Assembly (NCBI GenBank): GCA_016709145.1
Contig: JADJEK010000024.1
Coordinates: 124,001 to 188,000 of the forward strand
DNA length: 64,000 nucleotides
Direction: 5' to 3'
DNA from: Planctomycetota bacterium
GTDB taxonomy: Bacteria > Planctomycetota > B15-G4 > JADJEK01
This document shows positions 53,153 to 63,579 of the stretch, piece after piece. The position numbers were made by a program, and so were the translations under genes. Positions within the stretch are counted from its first letter, which is position 1. Each line of letters starts with the position of its first letter. Under the pieces are notes generated by a model that searched no databases, was not told the DNA's origin, and was given only the letters and a program-made list of their open reading frames with translations.

Positions 53153-53626
53153 ATGCGATCACGCGTGTTTTCCCTGATCCTCGTCGTGGCCGCGGGTGGC
53201 TGTCGCGCGATCGAGCAGGCCGACCTCATGACGGCGAAGACCGAAGTCCGCGTATGGGCGGACCACCTCGCGCGCGATCTCGAGCGCGACGGGCCCGAGG
53301 CCTGGTCGCGTTACTTCCTCGACGACCCGTCGTTCTTCATGGCCGTCGACGGCAAGGTCGAGTTCCGCGACTACGCGCAGGCGAAGTCGTTCTGCGCCGA
53401 CTTCGACGCGCGCACGACGTCGCTGAACCTGTCGTGGGAATCGATGAGGGTCGAAGCGCTCGACGCCCATCACGCCGTCCTCGCGTCGAACTACCACGAG
53501 ACGATCATCGACACGTCCGGCAAGTCGCAGACGTTCGCGGGCTACTTCACCGGCGTCGCGGTCAAGACCGACGCGGGCTGGAGGCTGCAGCATGTCCACT
53601 GGTCGAGTCCGACGGGACGCCACTGA
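53153..53626 (+). CDS. NTF2/SnoaL-like lipoprotein
   Basis: 157 residues from the ATG at 53153. Signal peptide MRSRVFSLILVVAA with lipobox AAGGC. The mature part is a single cone-like domain: VRVWADHLARDLERDGPEAW, FFMAVDGKVEFRDYAQAK, AVLASNYHETIIDTSG and GWRLQHVHWSS, the layout of DUF4440/SnoaL-type NTF2-like proteins. A binding or isomerase-like role is possible; the catalytic residues are not defined. It overlaps the beginning of the next open frame only outside the chosen start. Confidence 0.8.
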   Translation: MRSRVFSLILVVAAGGCRAIEQADLMTAKTEVRVWADHLARDLERDGPEAWSRYFLDDPSFFMAVDGKVEFRDYAQAKSFCADFDARTTSLNLSWESMRVEALDAHHAVLASNYHETIIDTSGKSQTFAGYFTGVAVKTDAGWRLQHVHWSSPTGRH

Positions 53627-53687
53627 ACGACGAGCCTCGGTCCGTACTCACCACCGCGTCTTGAACCCGCAGGAACTCTCGTCCTCC

Positions 53688-54242
53688 ATGCTCATCGCCA
53701 AGCTCTCCGATACCGCCGAACTGCGCACGCTCGAGCTCTTCGATGTCGACGCGTTGTTCGCGCTCGCACAAGCGAACCTCGATCGCAACTACTGGTTGCC
53801 CAGGACGCTGCAGCGCTCCGACATCGAATCGCGCGTGACGAGCGGCCTCGAGATCGTCGCGAAGCAGGAGGGCTTGCTCGGCGGGATCTTCGAACGTGGT
53901 GCGTTGTGCGGCGTCGCCGCGATCTGGCGTTACGCGGCCGAGACGCGGTCGATCGAGATCGGCTACTGGATCGGCCAGCACGCGGAAGGGCGCGGACTCG
54001 TGAAGCGCGCGTGCCGCGCCGTCATGCGCCACGCGTTCGAGACCTTGAAGGTGCATCGCATCGAGCTGCGTTGTCACGCCGAGAACGTGCGCAGCGTCGC
54101 GCTCGCGGAGCGTCTCGGCTTCCGCCGCGAGGGCTGCTTCGTCCGAGCCGAGCGGCTCGGTGAGTCGTGGGTCGATCTGCTCGTCTACGGCATGCTCGAA
54201 GACGAGTGGCGTGACTGCGACGCGGCTCGGGCGACGGACTGA
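53688..54242 (+). CDS. GNAT acetyltransferase (RimL-like)
   Basis: 184 residues from the ATG at 53688; a TTG at 53661 is in frame and has a similar claim. NLDRNYWLPRTLQRSDIESR opens the fold; IEIGYWIGQHAEGRGLVKRA contains the acetyl-CoA binding loop (EGRGL); NVRSVALAERLGFRREGCF is the typical last motif, and SWVDLLVYGMLEDEW ends it. It probably acetylates the N-terminus of a ribosomal protein or another amine. Followed by an aldo-keto reductase gene. Confidence 0.88.
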   Translation: MLIAKLSDTAELRTLELFDVDALFALAQANLDRNYWLPRTLQRSDIESRVTSGLEIVAKQEGLLGGIFERGALCGVAAIWRYAAETRSIEIGYWIGQHAEGRGLVKRACRAVMRHAFETLKVHRIELRCHAENVRSVALAERLGFRREGCFVRAERLGESWVDLLVYGMLEDEWRDCDAARATD

Positions 54243-54310
54243 TACGCTGCGCCGCGCGGCGCACACGCGCGTCGTGAGCAGGGGTGGACGACGCCGACAA
54301 GGAGGCCGCG

Positions 54311-55342
54311 ATGGAGTTCCGAAGGCTGGGTGGTTCGGGCCTGAAGGTGCCCGTGTTGAGTTTCGGCACCGGGACGTTCGGCGGCAACACCGAGTTGTTC
54401 AAGGCCTGGGGCAACACGGACGTCGCTGCCGCGACGCGACTCGTCGATCTGTGCCTCGAGGCCGGATTGACGATGTTCGACTCGGCCGACATCTACTCGA
54501 ACGGCGCGGCCGAGGAGATCCTCGGCCACGCGATCAAGGGCCGACGCGATCGCGTGCTGATCTCGACGAAGGGCACGTTCCGCTTCGGGCCCGGTCCGAA
54601 CGACGTCGGCTCGTCGCGGCACCATCTGATCCGCTCGGTCGAGGGCAGTCTGAAGCGCCTGCAGACCGACGTGATCGACCTGTATCAGCTCCACGGCTTC
54701 GACGCGATGACGCCGATCGAGGAAGTCCTGCGCGCGCTCGACGATCTCGTGCGGGCCGGCAAGATCCGCTATCTCGGTTGCTCGAACTTCTCCGGTTGGC
54801 ACCTCATGAAGTCGCTCGCCATCTCGGAGAAGTACGGCTTCGCGCGCTACGTCGCGCACCAGGCGTACTACTCGCTGCTCGGTCGCGATTACGAATGGGA
54901 GCTGATGCCGCTCGCGCTCGACCAACAGGTCGGCGCGGTCGTGTGGAGCCCGCTCGGCTGGGGACGATTGACGGGCAAGATCCGCCGCGGCCAACCGCTG
55001 CCGAAGCACAGTCGCCTGCAGAGCAAGCTCGCGGTCGACGTCGGACCGCCGATTCCCGACGAGGCCGTGTATCGCGTCGTCGACGCGATCGACGCGATCG
55101 CGAAGGAGACCGGCAAGACGGTGCCGCAGATCGCGATCAACTGGCTGCTGCAACGCCCGAGTGTCGCGACGATCATCATCGGTGCGCGCGACGAAGCCCA
55201 ACTGCAAGACAACCTCGGCGCGGTCGGCTGGAATCTCACGCCGGATCAGGTGGCTCGACTCGACGCGGCGACGGCGACCACGCTCGCGTACCCGTATTGG
55301 CACCAGCGCGGGTTCAAGGAACGCAATCCGCCGCCGGTTTGA
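54311..55342 (+). CDS. Aldo/keto reductase
   Basis: 343 residues; ATG at 54311 after AAGGAGG at 5 nt. The catalytic tetrad is visible: Asp57 and Tyr62 (FDSADIYSNG), Lys87 (LISTKGTF) and His128 (LYQLHGFD). GCSNFSGWHL and VVWSPLGWGRLTGKIR are family landmarks of the NADPH-dependent barrel enzymes. The substrate is unknown. It lacks a signal peptide. The downstream DUF1801 gene follows after 20 nt. Confidence 0.93.
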   Translation: MEFRRLGGSGLKVPVLSFGTGTFGGNTELFKAWGNTDVAAATRLVDLCLEAGLTMFDSADIYSNGAAEEILGHAIKGRRDRVLISTKGTFRFGPGPNDVGSSRHHLIRSVEGSLKRLQTDVIDLYQLHGFDAMTPIEEVLRALDDLVRAGKIRYLGCSNFSGWHLMKSLAISEKYGFARYVAHQAYYSLLGRDYEWELMPLALDQQVGAVVWSPLGWGRLTGKIRRGQPLPKHSRLQSKLAVDVGPPIPDEAVYRVVDAIDAIAKETGKTVPQIAINWLLQRPSVATIIIGARDEAQLQDNLGAVGWNLTPDQVARLDAATATTLAYPYWHQRGFKERNPPPV

Positions 55343-55362
55343 CCACACAGTCGGAGGGATCC

Positions 55363-55785
55363 ATGGCCGAACCGAAGACGCGCAAGACCGATGCCAGCGT
55401 CGCCGACTTCATCGACGCGGTCGCCGACGAACGGCAGCGCGCCGACTGCCGCGTGTTGATCCGCATGATGCAAAAGGCCACGAAGGCGAAGCCCGCGATG
55501 TGGGGGCCGAACATCGTCGGCTTCGGTTCGTCGCCGGTCGTCTACGCGAACGGCAGCACGCTCGATTGGCCGATCATCGGGTTCTCTCCGCGCAAGCCCT
55601 CGTTGTCGATCTACCTGATGCCCGGCTTCGACGCGTCCGCGGCCGCGCTGAAGAAGCTCGGCAAGGTGAAGACGGGCAAGTCATGCCTCTACGTCAAGCG
55701 CCTCGCGGACGTCGACGTGGGCGTGCTCGACGCGATGATCGTCGATTCCGTGAAGCGCGTGCGTCAGCAGGCAAGGGCGCGCTGA
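55363..55785 (+). CDS. DUF1801 family protein
   Basis: 140 residues; ATG at 55363 with GGAGGG ahead. TDASVADFIDAVADERQRAD, PAMWGPNIVGFGS and LGKVKTGKSCLYVKRLADVD match DUF1801 (YdhG-like). These proteins are small and cytoplasmic, with a fold similar to frataxin-like proteins; their function is not established. Co-directional with the aldo-keto reductase. Confidence 0.9.
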   Translation: MAEPKTRKTDASVADFIDAVADERQRADCRVLIRMMQKATKAKPAMWGPNIVGFGSSPVVYANGSTLDWPIIGFSPRKPSLSIYLMPGFDASAAALKKLGKVKTGKSCLYVKRLADVDVGVLDAMIVDSVKRVRQQARAR

Positions 55786-55855
55786 ACTCGATTCGCGCGA
55801 CCGCCGGCCGCGGCGCGAGCGGGTCCGCGGGTGGGGCGCGGTACACTCCCGGCCG

Positions 55856-56887
<1,032 letters not shown>

Positions 56888-56898
56888 TCGAGCACCAT

Positions 56899-56913
56899 CG
56901 CGGCCAGGCCGCG
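56899..56913. terminator. Short GC hairpin between convergent genes
   Basis: CGCGGCC-A-GGCCGCG, between the stops of the sigma-54 activator and the aminotransferase gene. Small and tight; a plausible weak terminator. Confidence 0.4.
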
Positions 56914-56914
56914 G

Positions 56915-58006
56915 TCAGTACGCGTTCAGCGCAGCGATCACCGCGTCTTGGCTGGAGCGCGGCATCTCGGGATAGATCGGCAGCGACAGGATCTCGCCGA
57001 CCGCGCGTTCCGCTTCGACCGGCCGCGGTCGTCCGACCATCAGAGGTTCGAACGCGGTCATGCGCGACAGCGCGCGCGGATAGTGGATCAGCGTCTCGAT
57101 GCCGCGCTGGGCGAGGTGGGCCCGCAACGCATCGCGCTGCTCGCAACGCACGACGAATTGGTGCCACACGTGATGCGCGCCGTCGCGTTCGCGCGGGAGC
57201 GTGATACGCGGGTTCGTGACTTCGCCGTGGTAGCGCGCCGCATGCGCGCGGCGTTGCGCATTGTCGGCCTCGAGGTGCGCGAGCCGCACGCGCAACATCG
57301 CCGCGTGCAACTCGTCGAGTCGCGCGTTGATGCCGGGTTCGACGACGTCGTAGCCGTCGACGAGGCCGTAGGTGCGGAGCCGGCGCATGCGCTCCGCGAG
57401 CGTCGCGTCGTTCGTCGTCAGCGCGCCGCCGTCGCCGATCGCCCCGAGGTTCTTCGTCGGATAGAAGCTGAACGCCGCGGCCACGCCCATCGAGCCCGCG
57501 AGCCGGCCGCGATCGCGCGCGCCATGCGCTTGCGCGGCGTCCTCGAGCAACGGAATACCGGTTCCCTTCATCACGGCCGCGAGCGCGTCGACGTCCGCGC
57601 ATTGTCCGTAGAGGTGGACCGGAACCACGATCCGCGTGCGCTCCGTGAGACACGCCCGCAGCGAGTCCGACGTCATCGTGAAGTGCACCGGATCGACGTC
57701 GGCGAACACGGGACGTGCCCCGACCGCGACGACCGCCATCGCCGTCGGCGCGGCGGTCAATGCCGGCACGACGATCTCGTCGCCGGCGCCGATGCGCAGC
57801 GCGAGGAACGCGACTTGCAGCGCCTCGGTCGCCGACCCGACACCGATGCAGTGCGCTACGCCGCAGGCGCGCGCGAACTCGTCCTCGAACGCGCGGACCT
57901 CGGGGCCGAGGATGTACGTGCCGCGATCGAACACGCGTGCGACGGAGGCGAGCAGTTCTTCGCGGCGAGCGAGCACGGCGGCGCGGAGGTCGTGGAACGG
58001 ATTCAT
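56915..58006 (-). CDS. DegT/DnrJ/EryC1/StrS-type sugar aminotransferase
   Basis: 363 residues from the ATG at 58006. GSATEALQVAFLALRIGAGD, VHLYGQCADVDAL, LLEDAAQAHGA and SFYPTKNLGAIGDGGA (PLP Lys185) are the family's signatures. A PLP-dependent transaminase of NDP-keto sugars in the cytoplasm. It is the last gene of a leftward cluster with an epimerase, a GT2 and a methyltransferase, which fits a surface glycan or glycolipid pathway. The epimerase gene ends 31 nt upstream. Confidence 0.93.
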   Translation of the reverse strand: MNPFHDLRAAVLARREELLASVARVFDRGTYILGPEVRAFEDEFARACGVAHCIGVGSATEALQVAFLALRIGAGDEIVVPALTAAPTAMAVVAVGARPVFADVDPVHFTMTSDSLRACLTERTRIVVPVHLYGQCADVDALAAVMKGTGIPLLEDAAQAHGARDRGRLAGSMGVAAAFSFYPTKNLGAIGDGGALTTNDATLAERMRRLRTYGLVDGYDVVEPGINARLDELHAAMLRVRLAHLEADNAQRRAHAARYHGEVTNPRITLPRERDGAHHVWHQFVVRCEQRDALRAHLAQRGIETLIHYPRALSRMTAFEPLMVGRPRPVEAERAVGEILSLPIYPEMPRSSQDAVIAALNAY

Positions 58007-58037
58007 GCGAGTCCTCGCGGAACGGATCGTCGACGCG

Positions 58038-59048
58038 TCACAGGTAGCGCGCGAGGTGCTCACGGTAGTACGCGATCGTGCGCGCCAGCCCCTCGCGCAA
58101 CGGCGTCCTCGGTCGCCAGCTCAGATGCTCGTGGATCTTCGCGTACGTGCCGTAGATCGAGCCGATGTCGATGCGCTTCTTCTCGGGCGGCCACGGCACG
58201 AGGCGGCACGCGCCCGCGCCGGCGAGTTCGACGAGCAGCGCGGCCAGATCTTTCAGCGCGATCGGATCGTCGCCGGCGAGGTTGTAGATCTCGCCGTTCG
58301 CGCGTTCGGAGGCCGCCGCGCGCAGAAACGCGTCGATCGCGTCGTCGACGAAATTCAGGTCGCGCAGTTGCGAGCCATCGCCGAACACGTCGATCGTGGC
58401 GCCCTCGACCACCTTGCGCACGAACCACGCGATGAAGCCCTGGCGGTTGTGGCGCACCAATTGGCGCGGGCCGTACGTGTTCGTCAGGCGCAGGGATACC
58501 GCGCGGATGCCGTACACGCGCGAATACAGCACGTGGTACTGCTCGCCGGCGACCTTGTTGACGCCGTTCACGTCGACCGGGTGGATCGGATGGCGCTCGT
58601 CGACCGGCAGGTACTCGGGTCGGCCGTACTGCTGCCTCGAGCCAGCGAACACGATCTTCACGTCGCGGTTGTGCGCGCGGCACGACTCGAGCAGCGACAA
58701 CTGCGCTCGACAGTTGATGTCGAGGTCGGTCATCGGGTCGAGCATGCTGTCGATGTGACTGACCTGCCCGGCGAGGTTGAAGATCACGTGGCGCCCGAGC
58801 ACGGCGCGGTCCATCGCCTCGCGGTCGCGCACGTCGGCGACGACGACTTCGAGTCGGTCCTCGAGTCCGGCGACGTTGAAGCGATTGCCGCCGTAGTCCT
58901 GCAACAGCGAATCGAGCAGGGTGACGCGTGCGCCGAGCGTCACGAGCTTGTGCGCGAGGTTGCTGCCGAGGAAACCGAGTCCGCCGGTCACGAGCACGTT
59001 CTTGCCCGTGAACCAACGCTCATGGACGTCGTCGGCAATGGAGGTCAC
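58038..59048 (-). CDS. NAD-dependent epimerase/dehydratase (extended SDR) with Asn in place of the catalytic Tyr
   Basis: The GTG at 59048 overlaps the GT2 stop (GTGA); 336 residues. VTGGLGFLGSNLAHKL is the NAD loop. FAGSRQQYG replaces the usual TSS-x-x-x-YG segment. DVNGVNKVAGEQYHVLY has Asn where YxxxK enzymes have Tyr, with the Lys retained; I recall similar sequences in a minority subfamily. LRLTNTYGPRQLVRHN and FGDGSQLRDLNFVDDAIDAF bind the NDP-sugar. Probably an NDP-sugar epimerase or a non-catalytic relative. Cytoplasmic. Confidence 0.88.
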   Translation of the reverse strand: MTSIADDVHERWFTGKNVLVTGGLGFLGSNLAHKLVTLGARVTLLDSLLQDYGGNRFNVAGLEDRLEVVVADVRDREAMDRAVLGRHVIFNLAGQVSHIDSMLDPMTDLDINCRAQLSLLESCRAHNRDVKIVFAGSRQQYGRPEYLPVDERHPIHPVDVNGVNKVAGEQYHVLYSRVYGIRAVSLRLTNTYGPRQLVRHNRQGFIAWFVRKVVEGATIDVFGDGSQLRDLNFVDDAIDAFLRAAASERANGEIYNLAGDDPIALKDLAALLVELAGAGACRLVPWPPEKKRIDIGSIYGTYAKIHEHLSWRPRTPLREGLARTIAYYREHLARYL

Positions 59049-59788
59049 GGCGAGGACGCCTTCGACTTGGTGACCTTCTTCTGCAGGATCAGCTCCCGCC
59101 ACAGGAACCCGATCTCCCATGCCACGCGTCCGACGCGGCGGAAGTTGAAGAACTGCGATCGACCGTGCAAGCGATGCAGGTGATGCACCGGCACGGGTTT
59201 CACCGTGAAGCCGTTCTTCTCGATCTTGGTGACGAGCTCGACGCAGATCACGCCGGAGTTGCGCGTGAGTTCGATCTTGTCGAACACCGCGCGTCGCAGC
59301 AGGCGGAAGTCGCAATCGACGTCGCGGATGCGTAGCCCGAACGCGAGCTTCACGAACCAGTGGTAGAGCTTGCCGATGACGATGCGATGCAGCGGATCGG
59401 AGCGCGCGATCTTGTAGCCGTTCACCATGTCGGCGCCGTCGCGAGCGGCCCACAGGTCCTTCAGTTCGCGCACGTCGTACTGCGCGTCGCCGTCGGTGTA
59501 GAAGATCCACTCCTTCGTCGCCGCGGCGAAGCCCGACTTCAGCGCGCCGCCATAGCCGCGATTCGTCGGATGCGTGACGACGCGCAAGTGCGGGTATTGG
59601 CGCTGCAGCTCGGCAAGGATCACCGCGCAGTGATCGGGGCTCGCGTCGTTGACGACGATGATCTCGAAGTCGTCCGTGAGATCACGCAACACCACCGTCG
59701 ACAGCACGACGAGGCTCGCGATGGTGCCCCAGTCGTTGTAGGCGGGAAAGAAGACGGAGATTCCAGGCGCGCGCGTAGGCGAAGGCAT
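59045..59788 (-). CDS. GT2-family glycosyltransferase (polyprenyl-phosphate type)
   Basis: 247 residues. ISVFFPAYNDWGTIASLVV opens the GT-A fold; IIVVNDASPDHCAVILAEL and FYTDGDAQYDVRELKDLW carry the nucleotide and metal-binding Asp residues (DGD). CDFRLLRRAVFDKIELTRN and PVPVHHLHRLHGRSQF are typical of dolichol/polyprenyl-phosphate mannose-type synthases. No membrane helices at the C-terminus, so it is a peripheral enzyme making a lipid-linked sugar. Coupled to the epimerase gene. Confidence 0.92.
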   Translation of the reverse strand: MPSPTRAPGISVFFPAYNDWGTIASLVVLSTVVLRDLTDDFEIIVVNDASPDHCAVILAELQRQYPHLRVVTHPTNRGYGGALKSGFAAATKEWIFYTDGDAQYDVRELKDLWAARDGADMVNGYKIARSDPLHRIVIGKLYHWFVKLAFGLRIRDVDCDFRLLRRAVFDKIELTRNSGVICVELVTKIEKNGFTVKPVPVHHLHRLHGRSQFFNFRRVGRVAWEIGFLWRELILQKKVTKSKASSP

Positions 59789-59824
59789 GAACCGGACATG
59801 GAGTCGGTGATTGGGCCGCGGAGT

Positions 59825-60574
59825 CTATCCCACGTCCTGTGGTGCGGCCAACGCGCGGGGCTTGCGAAACACCGCGAAAAGGGACAAGCCGAACGGCCAA
59901 TCGAACCATCGATTGAGACCCGTTTCGATGGCGAGGACGGCCGACAGCGCGCTGCCGACGATCGGATGCACCGCCTCGACGTCGGAGCGCGGCGGGCCGC
60001 CGCGGCGCAAGCGCCGGACGGTGACCGCGACGGGGTACAGCAGCGCGTTGAACCCGGTCACGCGGACGACATCGAGCCCGGTCGACCGCGCGAGCGCGAG
60101 GACTCCGTCTCGCGAGTAGCGCCGCGCCGTGTGGATGATCGCGTCGTGCGCGCCGCGCAATTCGGGGTGGGCCGGAACGTTCAACACCACGATTCCGCCG
60201 GGCACGAGCACGCGCGCGCACTCGCCCAGCGCGGCGGCGTCGTCGGCGACGGCGCGGTGGTAGAGCACGTCCAGCGACATCACCGCATCGAAGGTGCCGT
60301 CCGTGAACGGCAGTCGCGTCATGTCGGCCCGCGCCAAGCGCTCGAGTCCGCGCCGGCTCGCGAACGCGAGCGCGATCGGGCTGAAGTCGATGCCGACCGT
60401 CTTGCCGCCCACGCGCGCGAGGAACCCGCCGGTGCCGCAGCCGGCATCGAGGACGCGTCCCGTCGTCCGCGGCCGGAAGCGTTCGAGCTCCCGTCGCGCC
60501 AACCGATGCAGCGCGCGGTACCAGAAGTGGTCGTCTTCGTGTTCGAAGATGCGGCGGTACTCGGACGGGTCCAC
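59825..60574 (-). CDS. Class I SAM-dependent methyltransferase
   Basis: The GTG at 60574 (VDPSEYRRIFEHEDDHFWYR) is preferred, giving 249 residues; an ATG at 60676 adds an Arg-rich leader without domain character. VLDAGCGTGGFLARVG is SAM motif I; RADMTRLPFTDGTFDAVMSL covers motifs II-III; ARVLVPGGIVVLNVPAHPEL follows. The C-terminus has a hydrophobic stretch. It probably methylates a lipid-linked or glycan substrate. It is the promoter-proximal member of the leftward cluster and divergent from the large membrane protein gene. Confidence 0.85.
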   Translation of the reverse strand: MDPSEYRRIFEHEDDHFWYRALHRLARRELERFRPRTTGRVLDAGCGTGGFLARVGGKTVGIDFSPIALAFASRRGLERLARADMTRLPFTDGTFDAVMSLDVLYHRAVADDAAALGECARVLVPGGIVVLNVPAHPELRGAHDAIIHTARRYSRDGVLALARSTGLDVVRVTGFNALLYPVAVTVRRLRRGGPPRSDVEAVHPIVGSALSAVLAIETGLNRWFDWPFGLSLFAVFRKPRALAAPQDVG

Positions 60575-60714
60575 GGCGGAATCGCGGTCCTTGGGGCGGG
60601 CACGGAGTGCGCGGCAGTCTACGGATCGCGCAAAGCCGCGATGGCCGCGGTCGCGCGTGCCGAGGAATCGAATCACGACTTGAGTCCGTGCGGGGCGGAT
60701 GTTGGAGTCGCCGC

Positions 60715-63579
60715 GTGAGCGCTGCCGACCCCTCCGATCCTGTCGCGAAGCCGTGGCTCGAGCGATCCAGCGTGGCCTGTGCCGTCTACGCGGGCCTCGC
60801 GTTGGTGATGTTGCACGGTGTGCTGCTCACGGTCGGCCAACCGTGGCTCGGCAGCAAGGACTGGAACGCGTTCCTCGGGCAGGCGCAGGCCGAACTCAGC
60901 ACGTGGCGCGACTTCGGTGAGCTCCCGCTGTGGAACCCGTGGCGTCGCGGCGGTCAGGTCTCGTTCGCGCAGCCCGAGTCGATGTTGCTGTCGCCGGTCA
61001 CGCTGCTCGCGCTCGTGGTCGGCGTGCTCGAGGCGTTCAAACTCGTCGTCGTGCCGTTGTTCGTCGTCGGCTGCCTCGGGTTCCACGCGTTCGCGAGCAC
61101 GCTCGGATTGCGTGGATCGGCTCGATTCGTACCGGCGTTGACGTTCTTCGGCTCGGCGGTGTTCCCGCTCTACGTCAGCGGCGGACTGCCGAACTGGCTG
61201 CATGGACTCGCGATCCTGCCGTGGCTCGTGCGCAGCGTCTGGTTGTGCGGCGAACGCGGGCACGAGCGCCACGTCCTCGTCGCCGGGGCACTTCATGCGT
61301 TCCTGCTCTGGTGCGGGAGCATCCACCACTTCGTGTTCTTCCCGATCGTGCTGGGTCTGGTTGCGCTGGCTAGGGCCGCGACCGCTCGCTCGCCGCGGCC
61401 GCTGATCGCGCTCGCGCTCGTGTTCGTCGTCAGCGTCGGGATCGCGGCGCCGCGGCTGTTGCCGATGTTCGATCTCTACAGCCACTTCCCGCGCGAGACC
61501 GCTGCGGAAGGCCGTGCGCTGCGGCCCTGGATCCTGGCGGCGACGTTCCTCGAGCCCGTCGTCCCGTGGCGTATCGATCTGACGACGCTCGACCGCACCT
61601 GGATCCAGACCGGCCCGGGACACGCTGTGCAGTGGGTCAACGCCGGGTCGTTCGTCGGCCCGGTCGCGGTGTTGCTCGCGATCGTCGGAGCGTTCGCGGC
61701 GCGTCGGCGAGGTCTCGTGTTCGCGGTGATCGGGTTCGCGTTCGCGTGGGCGTCGCTCGGCAGTTCGTGCGAGCCGAGTCTGTGGCGCTGGCTGCATGCG
61801 CTGCCGGTCTACCGTTCGATGCAAGCGCCCGAGCGACTCGTGATGTACGTCACGTTCGCGCTCGCGGTGCTCGCGGGTTTCGGAGCGAGTCGCCTCGTCG
61901 AGAGTTCGGCGCGCTGGTCCGCACGGACGCGCCGCGTCGCCGCGGCACTCGGAGCCGTGTCGTTCCTCGGGCCGATGGTGGTGTTCAACGCGCCGATCGC
62001 GAGCACGGGCTTCGACGTCCCGCTGCCGCCGATCGCGCCGCGGGGCGAGTTCGTGCAGGGCCCAGCGCGCACGCTGTCGCAGCAATGGGGCGGCGAACTC
62101 TACGTCGCGGTGCTCGAGAATCGCGGCAACCCCGTCGGCCAATCCGACATCCCGATGCAGCGCGCCGCGCGAGGGAACGACGATCCGGAGTACCGCGGCG
62201 AGGTCTACTTCGTCGCCGAACAGCCGATCGAGAGCACCTCGATCACGCCGAATCGCATCCACGTGCGCGCGTCACCGCAGGTTGCCGACACGCTGGTCGT
62301 CAACCAGAACTACTTCCCGGGCTGGGAGGTCCACGGCATCGAGGGCGCGCGCGTCCACGATCGCAAGGGCCGCATCGCGGTCGACGTGCCGGCCGGTCCG
62401 CTCGAACTCGAACTGCGCTTCGTGCAACCGGCGTCGACGCGCGGACTCGTGATCGGCGCGATCGCGCTGGCCTGGCTCGTCGTCGCTGCGCGTGCGCGTT
62501 CGACAGCGGCGCGCCGCGTGGTGATCGCGGGACAATTCGTGCTCGCGGTGGCGACCGGACTCGCACTGCGGCAGCCGCGTGAGCCGGTCGAGGCGGTCGT
62601 GCCGGTGCGGGATGGCGCGCCGAAGGTCTGGGTCGTCGACACGAGTCGCGTGACAGAGGGTGCGATGCCGACGCTGCAGCGCGCGATCGACGCGGCGCGC
62701 ACGGACGACGTGATCCGGGTCGCGGCGGGGACGTACGACGGCTTCGACTTGCGCAAGGGCCTGACCATCGCGCCGCACGGCGACGGGCCGGTCGTGATCG
62801 GCGGGCGCGTGTCGATCACGGACGTGCCGACGGGTTCGCCGGTGCGCTTGATCGGAGTGACGCTCGCGAACGCAGAGGCGCGCGATGGGGAGTCACTCGC
62901 CATCGAGCGCTGCGTCGGAGTCGTGATGTTGCAGTCGGTCGACGTCGCGGCGGAGCAAACCGGCGGCGCTGTCGCGGTGCGGATCCGTTCGAGCCGGCGC
63001 GTCCAGCTCTTCGGATGCACGCTGCGAGCGCCGGGAATCGCGCTGCTCGCGGACGACGCGATCGTGACGATGTCGCGTGTCGTCGCCACGGCCGCGCAGA
63101 CGGCGGTGCGTGCGACGCGATCGCGATTGCTCCTTTCCGATCTCGACGCGAGAGCGCCGACCGCTGTCGCCGCCGACGACTCGACGGTCGATCGGCGAGG
63201 CCTCGGCGCCGATCCCTCGCCGCCGCCGTCGCCGCACGTGCGCGTCACGGACGCGAACTATGCTGAGCCGTATCTGCATGTCGAGTGTTTCGGTACTCCA
63301 GGTGCCGATGGCTTCGTGCTCGTCGGGGAGTCCACGGCGTTCGCCGACGACGCGAAGAGCGACGGCAAGACGAAGCGCATGGTCGAGTTCACGCCCGGCG
63401 TCGAGCCGATCCCGATCCGCATTCCGCCGGAAGGCGTCTTGAAACTCGCACTGCCGCAGCCGGGCGGTACCGCGGGATTGGGAGCGGCGTGCTTCGTGCA
63501 ACTCGGACTCGAGTCGGCGCCAGGTACGCGGATGTTCGTGCTGTCCCTCGTCGACGGGGCGCTACGGACGGGGCCGTAA
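60715..63579 (+). CDS. Large membrane protein (YfhO-like) fused to a C-terminal parallel beta-helix domain
   Basis: The GTG at 60715 after GGAG gives 954 residues. About twelve membrane helices cover residues 20-450 (AVYAGLALVMLHGVLLTV, LLALVVGVLEAFKLVVVPLF, LVFVVSVGIAAPRLLPMFDL). YSHFPRETAAEGRALRPW and NQNYFPGWEVHGIEGARV resemble YfhO-type membrane glycosyltransferase-like proteins. From residue ~640 there is a soluble beta-helix (PTLQRAIDAARTDDVIRVAA, GLTIAPHGDGPVVIGGRVSI) and a C-terminal sandwich. Such a fusion is uncommon. It is probably a surface polysaccharide or glycolipid factor, consistent with the neighbouring glycan genes. Confidence 0.82.
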   Translation: MSAADPSDPVAKPWLERSSVACAVYAGLALVMLHGVLLTVGQPWLGSKDWNAFLGQAQAELSTWRDFGELPLWNPWRRGGQVSFAQPESMLLSPVTLLALVVGVLEAFKLVVVPLFVVGCLGFHAFASTLGLRGSARFVPALTFFGSAVFPLYVSGGLPNWLHGLAILPWLVRSVWLCGERGHERHVLVAGALHAFLLWCGSIHHFVFFPIVLGLVALARAATARSPRPLIALALVFVVSVGIAAPRLLPMFDLYSHFPRETAAEGRALRPWILAATFLEPVVPWRIDLTTLDRTWIQTGPGHAVQWVNAGSFVGPVAVLLAIVGAFAARRRGLVFAVIGFAFAWASLGSSCEPSLWRWLHALPVYRSMQAPERLVMYVTFALAVLAGFGASRLVESSARWSARTRRVAAALGAVSFLGPMVVFNAPIASTGFDVPLPPIAPRGEFVQGPARTLSQQWGGELYVAVLENRGNPVGQSDIPMQRAARGNDDPEYRGEVYFVAEQPIESTSITPNRIHVRASPQVADTLVVNQNYFPGWEVHGIEGARVHDRKGRIAVDVPAGPLELELRFVQPASTRGLVIGAIALAWLVVAARARSTAARRVVIAGQFVLAVATGLALRQPREPVEAVVPVRDGAPKVWVVDTSRVTEGAMPTLQRAIDAARTDDVIRVAAGTYDGFDLRKGLTIAPHGDGPVVIGGRVSITDVPTGSPVRLIGVTLANAEARDGESLAIERCVGVVMLQSVDVAAEQTGGAVAVRIRSSRRVQLFGCTLRAPGIALLADDAIVTMSRVVATAAQTAVRATRSRLLLSDLDARAPTAVAADDSTVDRRGLGADPSPPPSPHVRVTDANYAEPYLHVECFGTPGADGFVLVGESTAFADDAKSDGKTKRMVEFTPGVEPIPIRIPPEGVLKLALPQPGGTAGLGAACFVQLGLESAPGTRMFVLSLVDGALRTGP

